A DNA stretch of 64,000 nucleotides from Flavobacteriaceae bacterium (GTDB lineage: Bacteria; Bacteroidota; Bacteroidia; Flavobacteriales; Flavobacteriaceae): assembly GCA_023262185.1 (NCBI GenBank), contig JALRDO010000008.1, positions 18,210-82,209 of the forward strand, given 5' to 3'. Position numbers and translations under genes: made by a program. Shown one piece after another: positions 8,557 to 16,538 of this stretch. Every line of letters begins with the position of its first letter. Within the stretch, counting starts at the first letter, position 1. The notes under the pieces were generated by a model. The model was not told where the DNA came from. It saw only the letters and a list, made by a program, of their open reading frames with translations, and searched no databases.

Positions 8557-10315
8557 AGCTTGTTTTCTTGACCGCTTTTCGCAGGGCTATTCCTGCTGCA
8601 ACAGCCGCCAAAAATAGCCATGTGGCCTGAGTATAATTCTGATATAGCAACTGGCCCACGGCAAAGAGCATTCCATACACCAAAACACATCCGTAGAGCA
8701 TAGAAAGTATTCCGCGCGATAAAAATCCACTGCTTTTACGGTCAGTAATCGCCTTCCATCCCGGGCCCGAAAGCTCGAGTTGATCTACAAACTTCTTAAG
8801 GGTTTCACGATTTTCGGCTGGGGTCATAAAGGTTACCGCTACCCAGGTAGCCGTCGTTACCAAAACGATAAACGGATATTGCATATACCCGGGCATGATT
8901 CCTTCTGAACCGAAAAGCATTGGCCCTACGGCAGTGAAGGCGAGCAGCATAGAAACCACTCCAGAGATGATCATGGCGCTAATCTCAGACCAAGCATTAA
9001 TCCGCCACCAGAACCAGCGCATCATAAAGAGTAGTCCTGTTCCTGCGCCGAACATCAGAATAACATCAAAAAGTTGTTTGGCGTTCTGAAGTTGTAAGGC
9101 TACAAATCCACTCACTGCCATAAGGAGTAAGGTGGCGAACTGCCCCATACGAACCTTGGTTTTCTCTGAGGCCTCTGGACGATGTTTCGCATATACATCA
9201 TAAACCAGGTAAGAAGCTCCCCAATTAAGATGACTCGACAGTGTTGAAATATAGGCCGCTCCTAACGAGGCAAGCACGAGACCCAAGAGACCTGTCGGAA
9301 GCTGCGTAAGCATGGCAGAATACGCCAGGTCGTTTCCGAGTTTTGAAGCCTCAACCGCCGGAAAGGCCGCTGAAATTGCCGCAATATCCGGGTAACGTAT
9401 CAACGAGGCCAAGGCCACCAAAATCCATGGCCAAGGTCTGAATGCATAATGCATGATGTTAAAAAAGAAGGTTGCTCCAACGGCATGCGATTCGTCTTTT
9501 GCAGCAAGCATGCGCTGTGCGACATACCCTCCACCACCCGGTTCGGCGCCTGGATACCAAGTGCTCCACCACTGAATGGCCAGGGGGATGATGAGTAACA
9601 GAATAAGGCTTTCTGTGTCGCTGAAATCAGGAAGCATCCCAAGTTTTGGCGCTACATTTTCGTGAGTGATTAGGGCTTGTAATCCGCCTATGTCTGGCTG
9701 GTTCACAATAAAATAGGCCGCGCCAATCGAACCGGCCATTGCTGCAATAAACAGAATGAAATCGGTATAGATGACTCCTTTGAATCCGCCCAGGGCGCTA
9801 AAAAAGACGGTAACAAGGCCCGCCACAACAACAACAGTAACTGGGCTTATGCCCAGCATCACCTGGCCAATCTTGATAGCGGCCAGGGTTACCCCCGACA
9901 TGGCGAGTACATTAAAGATTAATCCGAGATAAACGGCCCTAAACTCATGTAAAAACGAAGCTGCCTTGCCAGAATAACGCAACTGATAAAACCCCATGTC
10001 GGTGTCTACCCCGCTTTTTCTCCAGAGACGGGCAAAAACGAACACGGTCAAGAGTCCGGTAAGCAAGAATGCCCACCATACCCAGTTTCCGGCAACTCCT
10101 TGGGCGCGTACAATGTCGGTCACAAGATTAGGTGTGTCAGTAGAAAAGGTGGTGGCCACCATTGAGAACCCCAATAGCCACCACGGCATGCTACGTCCAG
10201 ACAAGAAAAATTCAGAAGTGTTTTTGGAAGCTGATCTTGAAGTGTAGAGGCCAATGCCTAGAATCACTAGCAAAAATCCGCCAATAATCAGGTAGTCGAT
10301 AAACCCTATATGCAT
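8549..10315 (-). CDS. Sodium/solute symporter (SSS family)
   Basis: A 588-aa membrane protein of the sodium:solute symporter family (LeuT-like fold), with about 14 hydrophobic segments. It begins IDYLIIGGFLLVILGIGLY and carries the family-typical SEFFLSGRSMPWWLLGFSMV segment near the N-terminus. It would import a solute with Na+ across the inner membrane. The substrate cannot be read from the sequence; sugars, sialic acid or myo-inositol are family possibilities. It stands alone, convergent with ribE, with a near-consensus box TATATTTA about 20 nt upstream of the start. Confidence 0.88.
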   Translation of the reverse strand: MHIGFIDYLIIGGFLLVILGIGLYTSRSASKNTSEFFLSGRSMPWWLLGFSMVATTFSTDTPNLVTDIVRAQGVAGNWVWWAFLLTGLLTVFVFARLWRKSGVDTDMGFYQLRYSGKAASFLHEFRAVYLGLIFNVLAMSGVTLAAIKIGQVMLGISPVTVVVVAGLVTVFFSALGGFKGVIYTDFILFIAAMAGSIGAAYFIVNQPDIGGLQALITHENVAPKLGMLPDFSDTESLILLLIIPLAIQWWSTWYPGAEPGGGGYVAQRMLAAKDESHAVGATFFFNIMHYAFRPWPWILVALASLIRYPDIAAISAAFPAVEASKLGNDLAYSAMLTQLPTGLLGLVLASLGAAYISTLSSHLNWGASYLVYDVYAKHRPEASEKTKVRMGQFATLLLMAVSGFVALQLQNAKQLFDVILMFGAGTGLLFMMRWFWWRINAWSEISAMIISGVVSMLLAFTAVGPMLFGSEGIMPGYMQYPFIVLVTTATWVAVTFMTPAENRETLKKFVDQLELSGPGWKAITDRKSSGFLSRGILSMLYGCVLVYGMLFAVGQLLYQNYTQATWLFLAAVAAGIALRKAVKKTSFS

Positions 10316-10371
10316 AGTTAGGTGCGTTTACCGCTAAATATAAGTAAAGATGGCGTAGGGCCAAGACCTTC

Positions 10372-10630
10372 TTAGTGCGAGATGCTGTCTATGATCTTAA
10401 CACGAACTTGGTCTGTGCCGAGGCTGTCAATCTTCACATGCATGCGAGCATGTTTCTGTCGATGGATGTTGAGGTGAGTGCCAGACATTCCTGACATGAC
10501 CGCCTTGATCTGTTCAGGGCTGGCATTTTGCGAAAATTCAACCTTTGCCTCTATTTCTTTAGGAAAACAAACAGAGACGCCGCTGCTAAGTAGCGCGGCC
10601 GCACCAAGAGCAAAAAAAGAAAGCCTTCAT
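10372..10630 (-). pseudogene. Small secreted protein gene, frameshifted in a homopolymer
   Basis: The 85-codon frame that ends at the TAA (plus 10372-10374) reads as an exported protein: FALGAAALLSSGVSVCFP followed by KEIEAKVEFSQNASPEQIK and a charged C-terminus. It has no start codon of its own; an in-frame TGA falls where the N-terminus should be. The ATG at 10628-10630 (minus strand) reads MKAFFF and is out of frame by one. Removing one base from the run of seven A's (plus 10612-10618) joins the two into a clean signal-peptide protein of 85 aa. So it is either a true single-base insertion (inactivation or slippage-based switching) or a sequencing error. I do not recognise the family. Confidence 0.6.
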
Positions 10631-10764
10631 CTTTAAATAGTTTTAAAGATAGACGATGGGGGCTCGTGTTTTTTACAGCCCTATGATTTTAATATTCTTA
10701 GTAACGGGTAGTCAAACTTGATGGCTTTTGTGTACATTGAATCGATTTAAAAACATCCTAAACC

Positions 10765-11622
10765 ATGAAAAAACAGCTTTTTCTGTGTCTTTTTACGGCC
10801 TTTTTTGCCATCAGTAATGCTCAAAGCTTCATTTCTGAGCGCCTTACTGTGCCTAGTAAGATCTTGAAACAAGACAGAAACTACTCTATATATCTGCCCG
10901 AGGGCTACGAATCTTCTTCAAGGGATTATCCGGTTTTGTATCTCTTGCACGGCTATTCTGATAATCACACGGGGTGGGTACAATTCGGAGAGGTTCAGCA
11001 TATTGCAGATAAAGCTATCGCTTCAGGAGAAGCCACTCCGATGATCATTGTAATGCCCGATGCAGATACCACGCGCCCAGGTTACACCAACAGCCTTGAC
11101 GGCAAATACAATTACGAGGACTTCTTCTTTAATGAGTTAATTCCTCATGTTGAGAACACCTATCGCATCAGAAAAGAAAAGCGTTACCGAGCCGTCTCAG
11201 GGCTTTCAATGGGAGGGGGCGGAACCTTAGTGTATGCCATGCATAGGCCTGACCTTTTCTCTGCAGCAGCGCCGCTAAGCGCATGGTTCGGACCCCAAAC
11301 AATAGAAGAGCTCAAAGGCTGGGCAGAACGCAGCGGAGCATCATGGGATGAAAGCAAAGCTGAGGCTTATCTGAAGGCATACAATCCGCTAGAACTCGTG
11401 AAGAGTGTCAACAAAGAACAACTGAACAGTGTGAGATGGTACATGGATTGTGGCGACGATGACTTCTTGTATGAAGGAAACGCCAAGCTCCACATTGCTA
11501 TGCGCCAACTGGGCATCAATCACGAGTACCGCGTAAGAGACGGGGGACACACCTGGGTGTATTGGAGAACCGCACTGCCTACCGTTTTAAACTTTGTAAG
11601 CAAAGGCTTTCACCAATTCTAA
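10765..11622 (+). CDS. Secreted alpha/beta-hydrolase, esterase D/feruloyl-esterase-like
   Basis: A 285-aa exported esterase of the PF00756-like (esterase D / XynZ esterase) family. A signal peptide (MKKQLFLCLFTAFFAISNA) is followed by the fold: YPVLYLLHGYSD, the nucleophile motif GLSMGG (Ser148), an acidic region CGDDDF and a C-terminal histidine in DGGHTW. These give a plausible Ser-Asp-His triad. It probably cleaves carboxylic esters in the periplasm or outside. It is followed 6 nt later by a sugar porter, which suggests the pair processes an acylated carbohydrate (inference). Confidence 0.88.
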   Translation: MKKQLFLCLFTAFFAISNAQSFISERLTVPSKILKQDRNYSIYLPEGYESSSRDYPVLYLLHGYSDNHTGWVQFGEVQHIADKAIASGEATPMIIVMPDADTTRPGYTNSLDGKYNYEDFFFNELIPHVENTYRIRKEKRYRAVSGLSMGGGGTLVYAMHRPDLFSAAAPLSAWFGPQTIEELKGWAERSGASWDESKAEAYLKAYNPLELVKSVNKEQLNSVRWYMDCGDDDFLYEGNAKLHIAMRQLGINHEYRVRDGGHTWVYWRTALPTVLNFVSKGFHQF

Positions 11623-11628
11623 CACCTT

Positions 11629-12966
11629 ATGAATCAAAAGAAACTCTATTTCTATAGTATAGTCGTCGCTTTAGCCGGATTCTTATTCGGCTTTGACACC
11701 GTGGTGGTGTCTGGAGCCGACCAGCCTTTAGCCAAGATGTGGTCTAACTTTACCTTATTTGGCACCGCAGACGCCTTTCACGGTGTAGTGGTAATGTCTT
11801 CGGCTCTTTGGGGAACGGTAGTTGGTGCTGTGTTCGGTGCGTGGCCGACCAACCGCTATGGCCGCAAAAACACCTTGGTGTTCATCGGTCTCTTTTTCTT
11901 GATCTCTGCGATCGGTTCTGCAGTGGTAAGCGACCCATACTCTTTTGCCTTGTTTAGATTCTTAGGCGGACTAGGTGTAGGCGCGTCAACTATTGCGGCT
12001 CCTGCGTACATCGCAGAAATTGCTCCCTCTGCACAGCGCGGACGTTTAGTGGTGCTCTACCAATCTAACCTTGTTTTAGGAATTTTGATCGCATTCTTGT
12101 CAAACTTCTTGATCAATGATCTTGTCGCTATAGATGCTTGGCGTTATATGTTGGGCGCAGAGGCCGTACCCGCCTTATTGTATAGCATCTTGGTCATGCG
12201 TGTACCAAAAAGTCCAAGATGGTTGTTGTCTAAAGGACGTTCTTCTCAGGCGCAAGAGGTATTAGGGCAGCTTTATAGCCCAAAAGACGCCGCCGATCAA
12301 TTAAAAACGATAGAGAGCGACCTCAACTCCTCTTCAGGAGAGTCGGTTTTTCAAAAGAAGTACCGCCGCCAGCTCTTATTGGTGATTGCATTAGCTGCAT
12401 TCAATCAGTTTTCTGGAATCAATGCCTTTTTGTATTATTCGCCCCGCATTTTTGAAATGGCCGGTCTTGGAGAGAGTGCGGCCCTGCTAAGCAGCATCGG
12501 CGTCGGTGTGGTGAACCTTGTCTTCACCCTTGTAGGCATGGCCTTGATCGATCGCTCAGGGAGAAAGCGTCTCATGCTCATTGGCTCATTAGGCTATATC
12601 GTGTCTCTAGGGCTTGTCACCTACAGCTTTTCGACCAACTGGCTTGGACTGCACATCCCATTTTTCTTTTTCCTGTTCATTGCGTCTCACGCAATCGGCC
12701 AAGGTGCTGTGATTTGGGTTTTTATTTCGGAGATCTTTCCGAACAAGCAGCGAGCCCAAGGGCAAGCGGTCGGAACTTCAACGCACTGGGTATTAGCGGC
12801 GATCATCCCCGCATTGGTCCCCCTGCTGTTTTCGTCAATAGGAGCACCTGTAGTCTTCGGAATATTTACGTTTATGATGGTCTTGCAGCTGCTTTGGGTA
12901 CTATTTGTTATGCCAGAAACTAAAGGAGTAGCGCTTGAAGAGTTAAGCAAGTCGCTGAGCAGCTAG
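11629..12966 (+). CDS. MFS sugar porter (xylose/galactose-type H+ symporter)
   Basis: A 445-aa transporter with 12 predicted membrane helices and the signatures of the sugar porter family: GFDTVVVSGA at the N-terminus, NRYGRK and RSGRK in the inter-helix loops, PKSPRWLLSKGR (usually PESPRWL), QFSGINAFLYYSP and the C-terminal MPETKG. It should import a monosaccharide with protons; the exact sugar is open. It directly follows the esterase gene and shares its transcript. Confidence 0.93.
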   Translation: MNQKKLYFYSIVVALAGFLFGFDTVVVSGADQPLAKMWSNFTLFGTADAFHGVVVMSSALWGTVVGAVFGAWPTNRYGRKNTLVFIGLFFLISAIGSAVVSDPYSFALFRFLGGLGVGASTIAAPAYIAEIAPSAQRGRLVVLYQSNLVLGILIAFLSNFLINDLVAIDAWRYMLGAEAVPALLYSILVMRVPKSPRWLLSKGRSSQAQEVLGQLYSPKDAADQLKTIESDLNSSSGESVFQKKYRRQLLLVIALAAFNQFSGINAFLYYSPRIFEMAGLGESAALLSSIGVGVVNLVFTLVGMALIDRSGRKRLMLIGSLGYIVSLGLVTYSFSTNWLGLHIPFFFFLFIASHAIGQGAVIWVFISEIFPNKQRAQGQAVGTSTHWVLAAIIPALVPLLFSSIGAPVVFGIFTFMMVLQLLWVLFVMPETKGVALEELSKSLSS

Positions 12967-12978
12967 ATTTTTTTATTC

Positions 12979-12986
12979 TACTTTTG
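12979..12986 (+). promoter_or_regulatory. Probable -7 box for the 13003 gene
   Basis: TACTTTTG matches TAnnTTTG exactly, 16 nt before the ATG. The 16-nt leader contains GGCC at both ends, so it could fold weakly. I see no convincing -33 box. Confidence 0.55.
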
Positions 12987-13002
12987 GCCCCTCAATCAGG
13001 CC

Positions 13003-13638
13003 ATGAATAAATTCTTTTTAATCCTCGCTGTAGCTTTTTTTACTTTTCAAGTCAATGCGCAATACGGCTCTGTAGAGCTGAGCAGTGGCGGCTTTTCGTT
13101 TATCCCAGATTTTACTTCTAGGGATCCTCACTTCATCTTACGCGCAGGAACCGGAACAGGCGGGCGTCTGTCTGCTCACTTTTTATCTCTAATCCGCACA
13201 GACAATCTGACGCCTAGAACCGTCATTTTCATCACCAGATACCAGCTGATCGATAAGCGTTTTAAGCTTTCTGTTGGGACGCATCTGCCCGGTTTTCAAA
13301 TCAAAGACGATTTTACGGTCGACAGTTTTTTTGGACAAGAGGCGCTTACCACCTATCGTGTGAACGACAAATGGTCTATTCGCAGCATGTACTTGCACGG
13401 CAAGGGGCGCAATCTCGACTTAGAGATGAATTTCTTTACATCAGGGGCTGCTTATGCTAAAGGAAAGATTAATACTTATTCACAGTTTTGGATTCTCGAT
13501 CTTGACAATGCGGTCGGAATTTCACAGTCTGTTGAATACCAGCTCGCTCCGCACTACTCCCTTAGGCTCTTTGCCAACCAAACCCTAACTGGAGAGAAAG
13601 ACTTTATAGCAACCATAGGTCTTAATCGGTCGTTTTAG
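13003..13638 (+). CDS. Putative outer-membrane beta-barrel protein
   Basis: A 211-aa protein of unknown function. A signal peptide (MNKFFLILAVAFFTFQVNAQ) is followed by alternating hydrophobic and polar residues with many aromatics, no helices of membrane length, and a terminal Phe (GLNRSF). That is the pattern of small outer-membrane barrels whose last strand is read by the BAM machinery. It follows the esterase and sugar porter genes but has its own -7 box, so a carbohydrate link is only suggestive. The 3' end overlaps the convergent next gene by 17 nt. Confidence 0.6.
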   Translation: MNKFFLILAVAFFTFQVNAQYGSVELSSGGFSFIPDFTSRDPHFILRAGTGTGGRLSAHFLSLIRTDNLTPRTVIFITRYQLIDKRFKLSVGTHLPGFQIKDDFTVDSFFGQEALTTYRVNDKWSIRSMYLHGKGRNLDLEMNFFTSGAAYAKGKINTYSQFWILDLDNAVGISQSVEYQLAPHYSLRLFANQTLTGEKDFIATIGLNRSF

Positions 13639-14380
13639 GCTTGCCATCAAGGTTTTTGATGAAAAGACTTAGTGGGCCCATTCGGTGTCTTGTGGCAAAA
13701 GGCACACCACTAACTATTTCATAGTCTTCCCAGCTGGCCTTCACTCCTCCTATAGGAATAATAGACACCCACATTTTAAATGCGGTCGGACGATAGGTGT
13801 CATCCAGTAGCCATAAATAGCTATCTCCTGGGGTTACCCCGCCAGTGGTATGGGTTACCAGTAAGGCTTTTGTGCCGTTTTCTGTGTTAACGACTCTTCG
13901 CTCAACCCCCTTATCGTACACTTTGTAGGGAGCCGCAAGCCAATAGCTGTCGTTGTAGAAATACGCAATGGCTTTGTCGATCAACGCCTGCTTCTTTTCG
14001 ACGGCCTTTCCGTTTTGATAAGCCTCTGAATTTGAAAGGTCGTCTAGGTCTAAAGCAGCTTGATAATCGCCCCATGAAACATCAACCTTGTTTGCTGCTT
14101 TATTCCACAGATAGTAGTGTCCGCCATAAGAGAACGAGATCGTCTTGAGTTGATTGAACCCCTCCACATTAAGAGCGCTTAACATCTGATTAGCGAGCGC
14201 GTCAGCTTCGGGCCCTTCGGTTCCTTCGGGTATAGGGGCCGATAATGCATAGACTAATAGTGCACCTACCACTATTAGGCTCAAAAAGATGGCTGCGGCC
14301 TTTTTTAAATTTTTTCCCAATTTGCTTGCCACACCTACAGGTTGGGTGTTTTTATGTCGGAGTTGATTTTTTATTCCCAT
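13622..14380 (-). CDS. Membrane-anchored protein of unknown function
   Basis: A 252-aa protein that I do not recognise securely. A basic N-terminus (1-27) precedes one membrane segment (about 28-48, AAIFLSLIVVGALLVYAL). The remainder is outside the membrane and rich in Trp/Tyr (FSYGGHYYLW, YFYNDSYWLAAPYKVYDKG, YLWLLDDTYRPTAFKMW). The ordered Trp/Tyr strand pattern recalls periplasmic proteins with a LolA/LppX-like half-barrel that bind lipids, but this is a resemblance only. The gene starts just downstream (minus sense) of a tRNA-like fragment. Confidence 0.6.
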   Translation of the reverse strand: MGIKNQLRHKNTQPVGVASKLGKNLKKAAAIFLSLIVVGALLVYALSAPIPEGTEGPEADALANQMLSALNVEGFNQLKTISFSYGGHYYLWNKAANKVDVSWGDYQAALDLDDLSNSEAYQNGKAVEKKQALIDKAIAYFYNDSYWLAAPYKVYDKGVERRVVNTENGTKALLVTHTTGGVTPGDSYLWLLDDTYRPTAFKMWVSIIPIGGVKASWEDYEIVSGVPFATRHRMGPLSLFIKNLDGKPKTTD

Positions 14381-14384
14381 GGAA

Positions 14385-14416
14385 AATCCTTTGGTTCGAG
14401 TCCATCAGGAGGAGCA
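14385..14416 (+). other. tRNA 3'-end fragment (possible attachment-site scar)
   Basis: The plus strand reads GGTTCGAGTCC (14393-14403), a perfect tRNA T-loop consensus, then an acceptor-like AGGAGGA and G (14407-14414). No D-arm, anticodon arm or matching 5' acceptor is present upstream, so this is a fragment and not a tRNA gene. The acceptor half with G discriminator would suit a tRNA beginning TCCTCCT, for example tRNA-Asn. The T-stem is imperfect (3 of 5 pairs). Such 3' duplications mark the far end of elements integrated into tRNA genes. Confidence 0.4.
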
Positions 14417-14443
14417 ACTTATAATGATATAACCGTTATACTT

Positions 14444-15604
14444 TTATGGTGAGGCGGGTTTTCTTTTTTGAGTTTTTCTATAAACCATCTCGACTGATTC
14501 CCTCCAAATAAATTCAACAGGGCCACGTTTAAATTTTTTAAGCCAGAAATAACTAAACAATGATTGTATTCCAAAAAACACAATAGCTACAAAGTAAGTT
14601 TCACCAATTGTGAGTTTTCCAAATAAATTAAACGTATTAGTTAGGTGATAAAAGAACAATAAATAGAGAAGTGACTGAAAAATATAATTTGTTAAAGCGG
14701 TTTTACCTACATAAACAAACACCTTTATCCCCTTTTTAATTAGTGTGCTTTGATACAAGAACCTTATTAGCGCTAAATAAAATAAACTATGAAAAACCAT
14801 TCCTCCAGCAATGACAGGAGGAATCCATAATAAGTTTACAGATAATTCTAGTTGACTACTAACTACTAAATGAAAAATATAGCTTGATGAAAAGCCGATA
14901 AGTCCTGTAATTATAAAAAACTTTAATTGGTTTTGATTGAACCCTTTATTAGTAAAAAAATTAAATTTTCCAAGGATTATGCCTACGGCCATGTTTCCTA
15001 AAGCATAGGAAAATGTTATTGGAAGGTCTTTCAAGAAATTAGACCAGGGGTTCATTATAAAATTAATTTGAAGATATCGCATTAAAGAGTTTGTTAAAGG
15101 AAATTCGTCATTTAGGGCGTAATCATAGTCATAGATTTGCCATCCCAAAGCACTATTAGCAATAAACAAGAACCCGGTGACAATTACTATTAATATTGAA
15201 GATAAAATCACGAGTCTTTTTACGGACCAATTTCTTAAAAGAAGAAGTATTACTCCGCTTGTTGCATAGGTCATAATGATGTCGCCATTCCACAATAAAT
15301 AAGAGTGAACGGTAGCTATAATCATGAGGACAACCATTCTAATTATAAAGTAATTACTGAATTGTTTTCCTTTTGTTTTGTGATTTGAGTATTGAACATA
15401 AAACCCAAACCCAAATAGCATTGAAAAAATAGCTATGAATTTTTTTGCAATTAAAAAATTAGATAAAAAGAGAAAGGTTTCATCTAACGTTCCGCTTATT
15501 AGGTTTGGAGCAATAGGAATATTTGCTAATAAAACTCCCAAAAGAGCAATTCCTCGAATTGAATCAACAAGTTCAATTCTACTAATATTTGAATTGGTCT
15601 TCAT
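14444..15604 (-). CDS. DUF418 (YeiB-like) integral membrane protein
   Basis: A 386-aa polytopic membrane protein. The N-terminus RIELVDSIRGIALLGVLLANI and the C-terminal KTALTNYIFQSLLYLLFFY with RGPVEFIWRE are hallmarks of DUF418 proteins, which resemble membrane acyltransferases and mostly lack a defined substrate. The gene is strikingly AT-rich: 25% and 32% GC in two hand-counted 60-nt lines, against about 45% in neighbouring housekeeping genes. It lies between a tRNA fragment and a tRNA gene. Recent acquisition is likely. Confidence 0.88.
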   Translation of the reverse strand: MKTNSNISRIELVDSIRGIALLGVLLANIPIAPNLISGTLDETFLFLSNFLIAKKFIAIFSMLFGFGFYVQYSNHKTKGKQFSNYFIIRMVVLMIIATVHSYLLWNGDIIMTYATSGVILLLLRNWSVKRLVILSSILIVIVTGFLFIANSALGWQIYDYDYALNDEFPLTNSLMRYLQINFIMNPWSNFLKDLPITFSYALGNMAVGIILGKFNFFTNKGFNQNQLKFFIITGLIGFSSSYIFHLVVSSQLELSVNLLWIPPVIAGGMVFHSLFYLALIRFLYQSTLIKKGIKVFVYVGKTALTNYIFQSLLYLLFFYHLTNTFNLFGKLTIGETYFVAIVFFGIQSLFSYFWLKKFKRGPVEFIWRESVEMVYRKTQKRKPASP

Positions 15605-15976
15605 AGAAATTAAGTTTTAAAATTATTTGTGCTGCACCTTTGAATCCCCGGGGAGGTTAATTAATAATAGCCCTTCAAATCATACCCCACAAATTTCTGC
15701 ATTAATTCATCACAAACTCATGTTGTTCCCGTGTTTATGTACACATTTTAATCAGAAGGATTCTTAGAATTATAAGACCGGTCCCAAATGGGACCGAAAC
15801 TTTAGTGTTCTCTGGTTGGTTCGGGACCAAAATGAGCCATATCTAAATCTTTTCCCGAATGAAAATCAATGAGTTGAGCGCCTATTATTGATACCCATAG
15901 TGATACCTAAATCACATTTTCGGGAAAAAAAGAACCCTAACTTCCTCATCTGTAAGGAGTTAGGGTTTCTCTTGGG
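15605..15976. other. AT-rich gap with decayed-looking coding fragments and tRNA-like repeats
   Basis: No intact gene. On the minus strand 15661-15717 reads protein-like (VCDELMQKFVGYDLKGYY, then stop) and 15802-15906 holds a 34-codon open stretch ending PEPTREH; neither has a convincing start or family. A perfect 7-bp hairpin, CGGTCCC/GGGACCG (15779-15796), and another GGTTCGGGACC (15818-15828) repeat pieces of the 3' end of the neighbouring CAU tRNA. The right end is the tRNA terminator. This looks like the debris of integration or deletion events. Confidence 0.4.
15925..15967 (-). terminator. Rho-independent terminator after tRNA (CAT)
   Basis: Inverted arms AACCCTAACTTCCT and AGGAGTTAGGGTT (one bulged base, loop about 8 nt) are followed in minus-strand sense by seven T residues (plus-strand A-run 15925-15931). 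They sit 10 nt beyond the tRNA 3' end. Confidence 0.85.
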
Positions 15977-16050
15977 TGGTCCCACCTGGGCTCGAACCAG
16001 GGACCAACTGATTATGAGTCAGCTACTCTAACCAACTGAGCTATAGGACC
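15977..16050 (-). tRNA. tRNA with CAT anticodon (elongator Met, or Ile2)
   Basis: 74 nt without CCA. Acceptor arms GGTCCTA and TGGGACC pair (one G-T). The D-arm (AGCTCAGTTGGTTAGAG), the anticodon stem-loop CTGA-CTCATAA-TCAG with anticodon CAT, and the T-loop GGTTCGAGCCC are all present. It lacks the GGG/CCC anticodon-stem pairs of initiator tRNA. Elongator methionine is most likely; a lysidine-modified Ile tRNA cannot be excluded by eye. Confidence 0.93.
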
Positions 16051-16133
16051 AAGCGGGCGCCAAAATTAGTGTTATTTTTTTCGTGTTCCAAGACTAAAAA
16101 CCGTGCTCACTGAACGAGGACGCTTATTATCGC

Positions 16134-16141
16134 TATTTTTG
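16134..16141 (+). promoter_or_regulatory. -7 box of rbfA, leaderless spacing
   Basis: TATTTTTG matches TAnnTTTG. Only four bases (CCCC) separate it from the ATG at 16146, so the predicted transcription start coincides with the start codon. Confidence 0.7.
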
Positions 16142-16145
16142 CCCC

Positions 16146-16538
16146 ATGGAAAGTGAAAGACAGCGAAAAGTCGCATCTGTAATCCAGAGAGACCTGGCCG
16201 ACATCTTTAGAAAATCGGCAAGTGAGTATCCAGGAAAGGGGTTGCTTATATCGGTTTCAGCCGTCAAAGTCACGGTCGACATGGCGATCGCTAAAGTGTA
16301 TTTAAGCATCTTTCCGACTGATGGGGCGAAGAGCATACTTGAAGGTATCACTTCTAACGCTCCACTCATCAAACACGAGCTAGCTCAGCGCACAAAAAAC
16401 CAAATGAGACGGGTGCCTGAATTGCTCTTCTACATTGACGACTCTATTGAGCTGGCCGAAAAAGTAGAACGATCTCTTAAAGGAGCCGACAACCCCATTC
16501 AAGATCCTTCGCTTCTCGTAAGACGCAAGAAAAAGTGA
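16146..16538 (+). CDS. rbfA: Ribosome-binding factor A
   Basis: 30S maturation factor that acts on the 5' end of 16S rRNA; a single KH-like domain of 130 aa. The N-terminal SERQRKVASVIQRDLADIF and the central VTVDMAIAKVYLSIFP and LAQRTKNQMRRVPELLFYIDDS match the family. The start codon follows a -7 box by four bases, which predicts a leaderless mRNA. Its TGA overlaps the GTG of the following permease gene, so the two are translationally coupled. Confidence 0.95.
   Translation: MESERQRKVASVIQRDLADIFRKSASEYPGKGLLISVSAVKVTVDMAIAKVYLSIFPTDGAKSILEGITSNAPLIKHELAQRTKNQMRRVPELLFYIDDSIELAEKVERSLKGADNPIQDPSLLVRRKKK

Noticed and set aside
14385..14416. Complete tRNA gene
   Set aside because: Only T-loop and acceptor half fit; no anticodon or D-arm upstream and the T-stem is imperfect.
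15802..15906. 34-codon open frame on the minus strand ending PEPTREH
   Set aside because: Preceded by a stop, no start codon before most of it and no family I recognise; kept only as part of the gap description.
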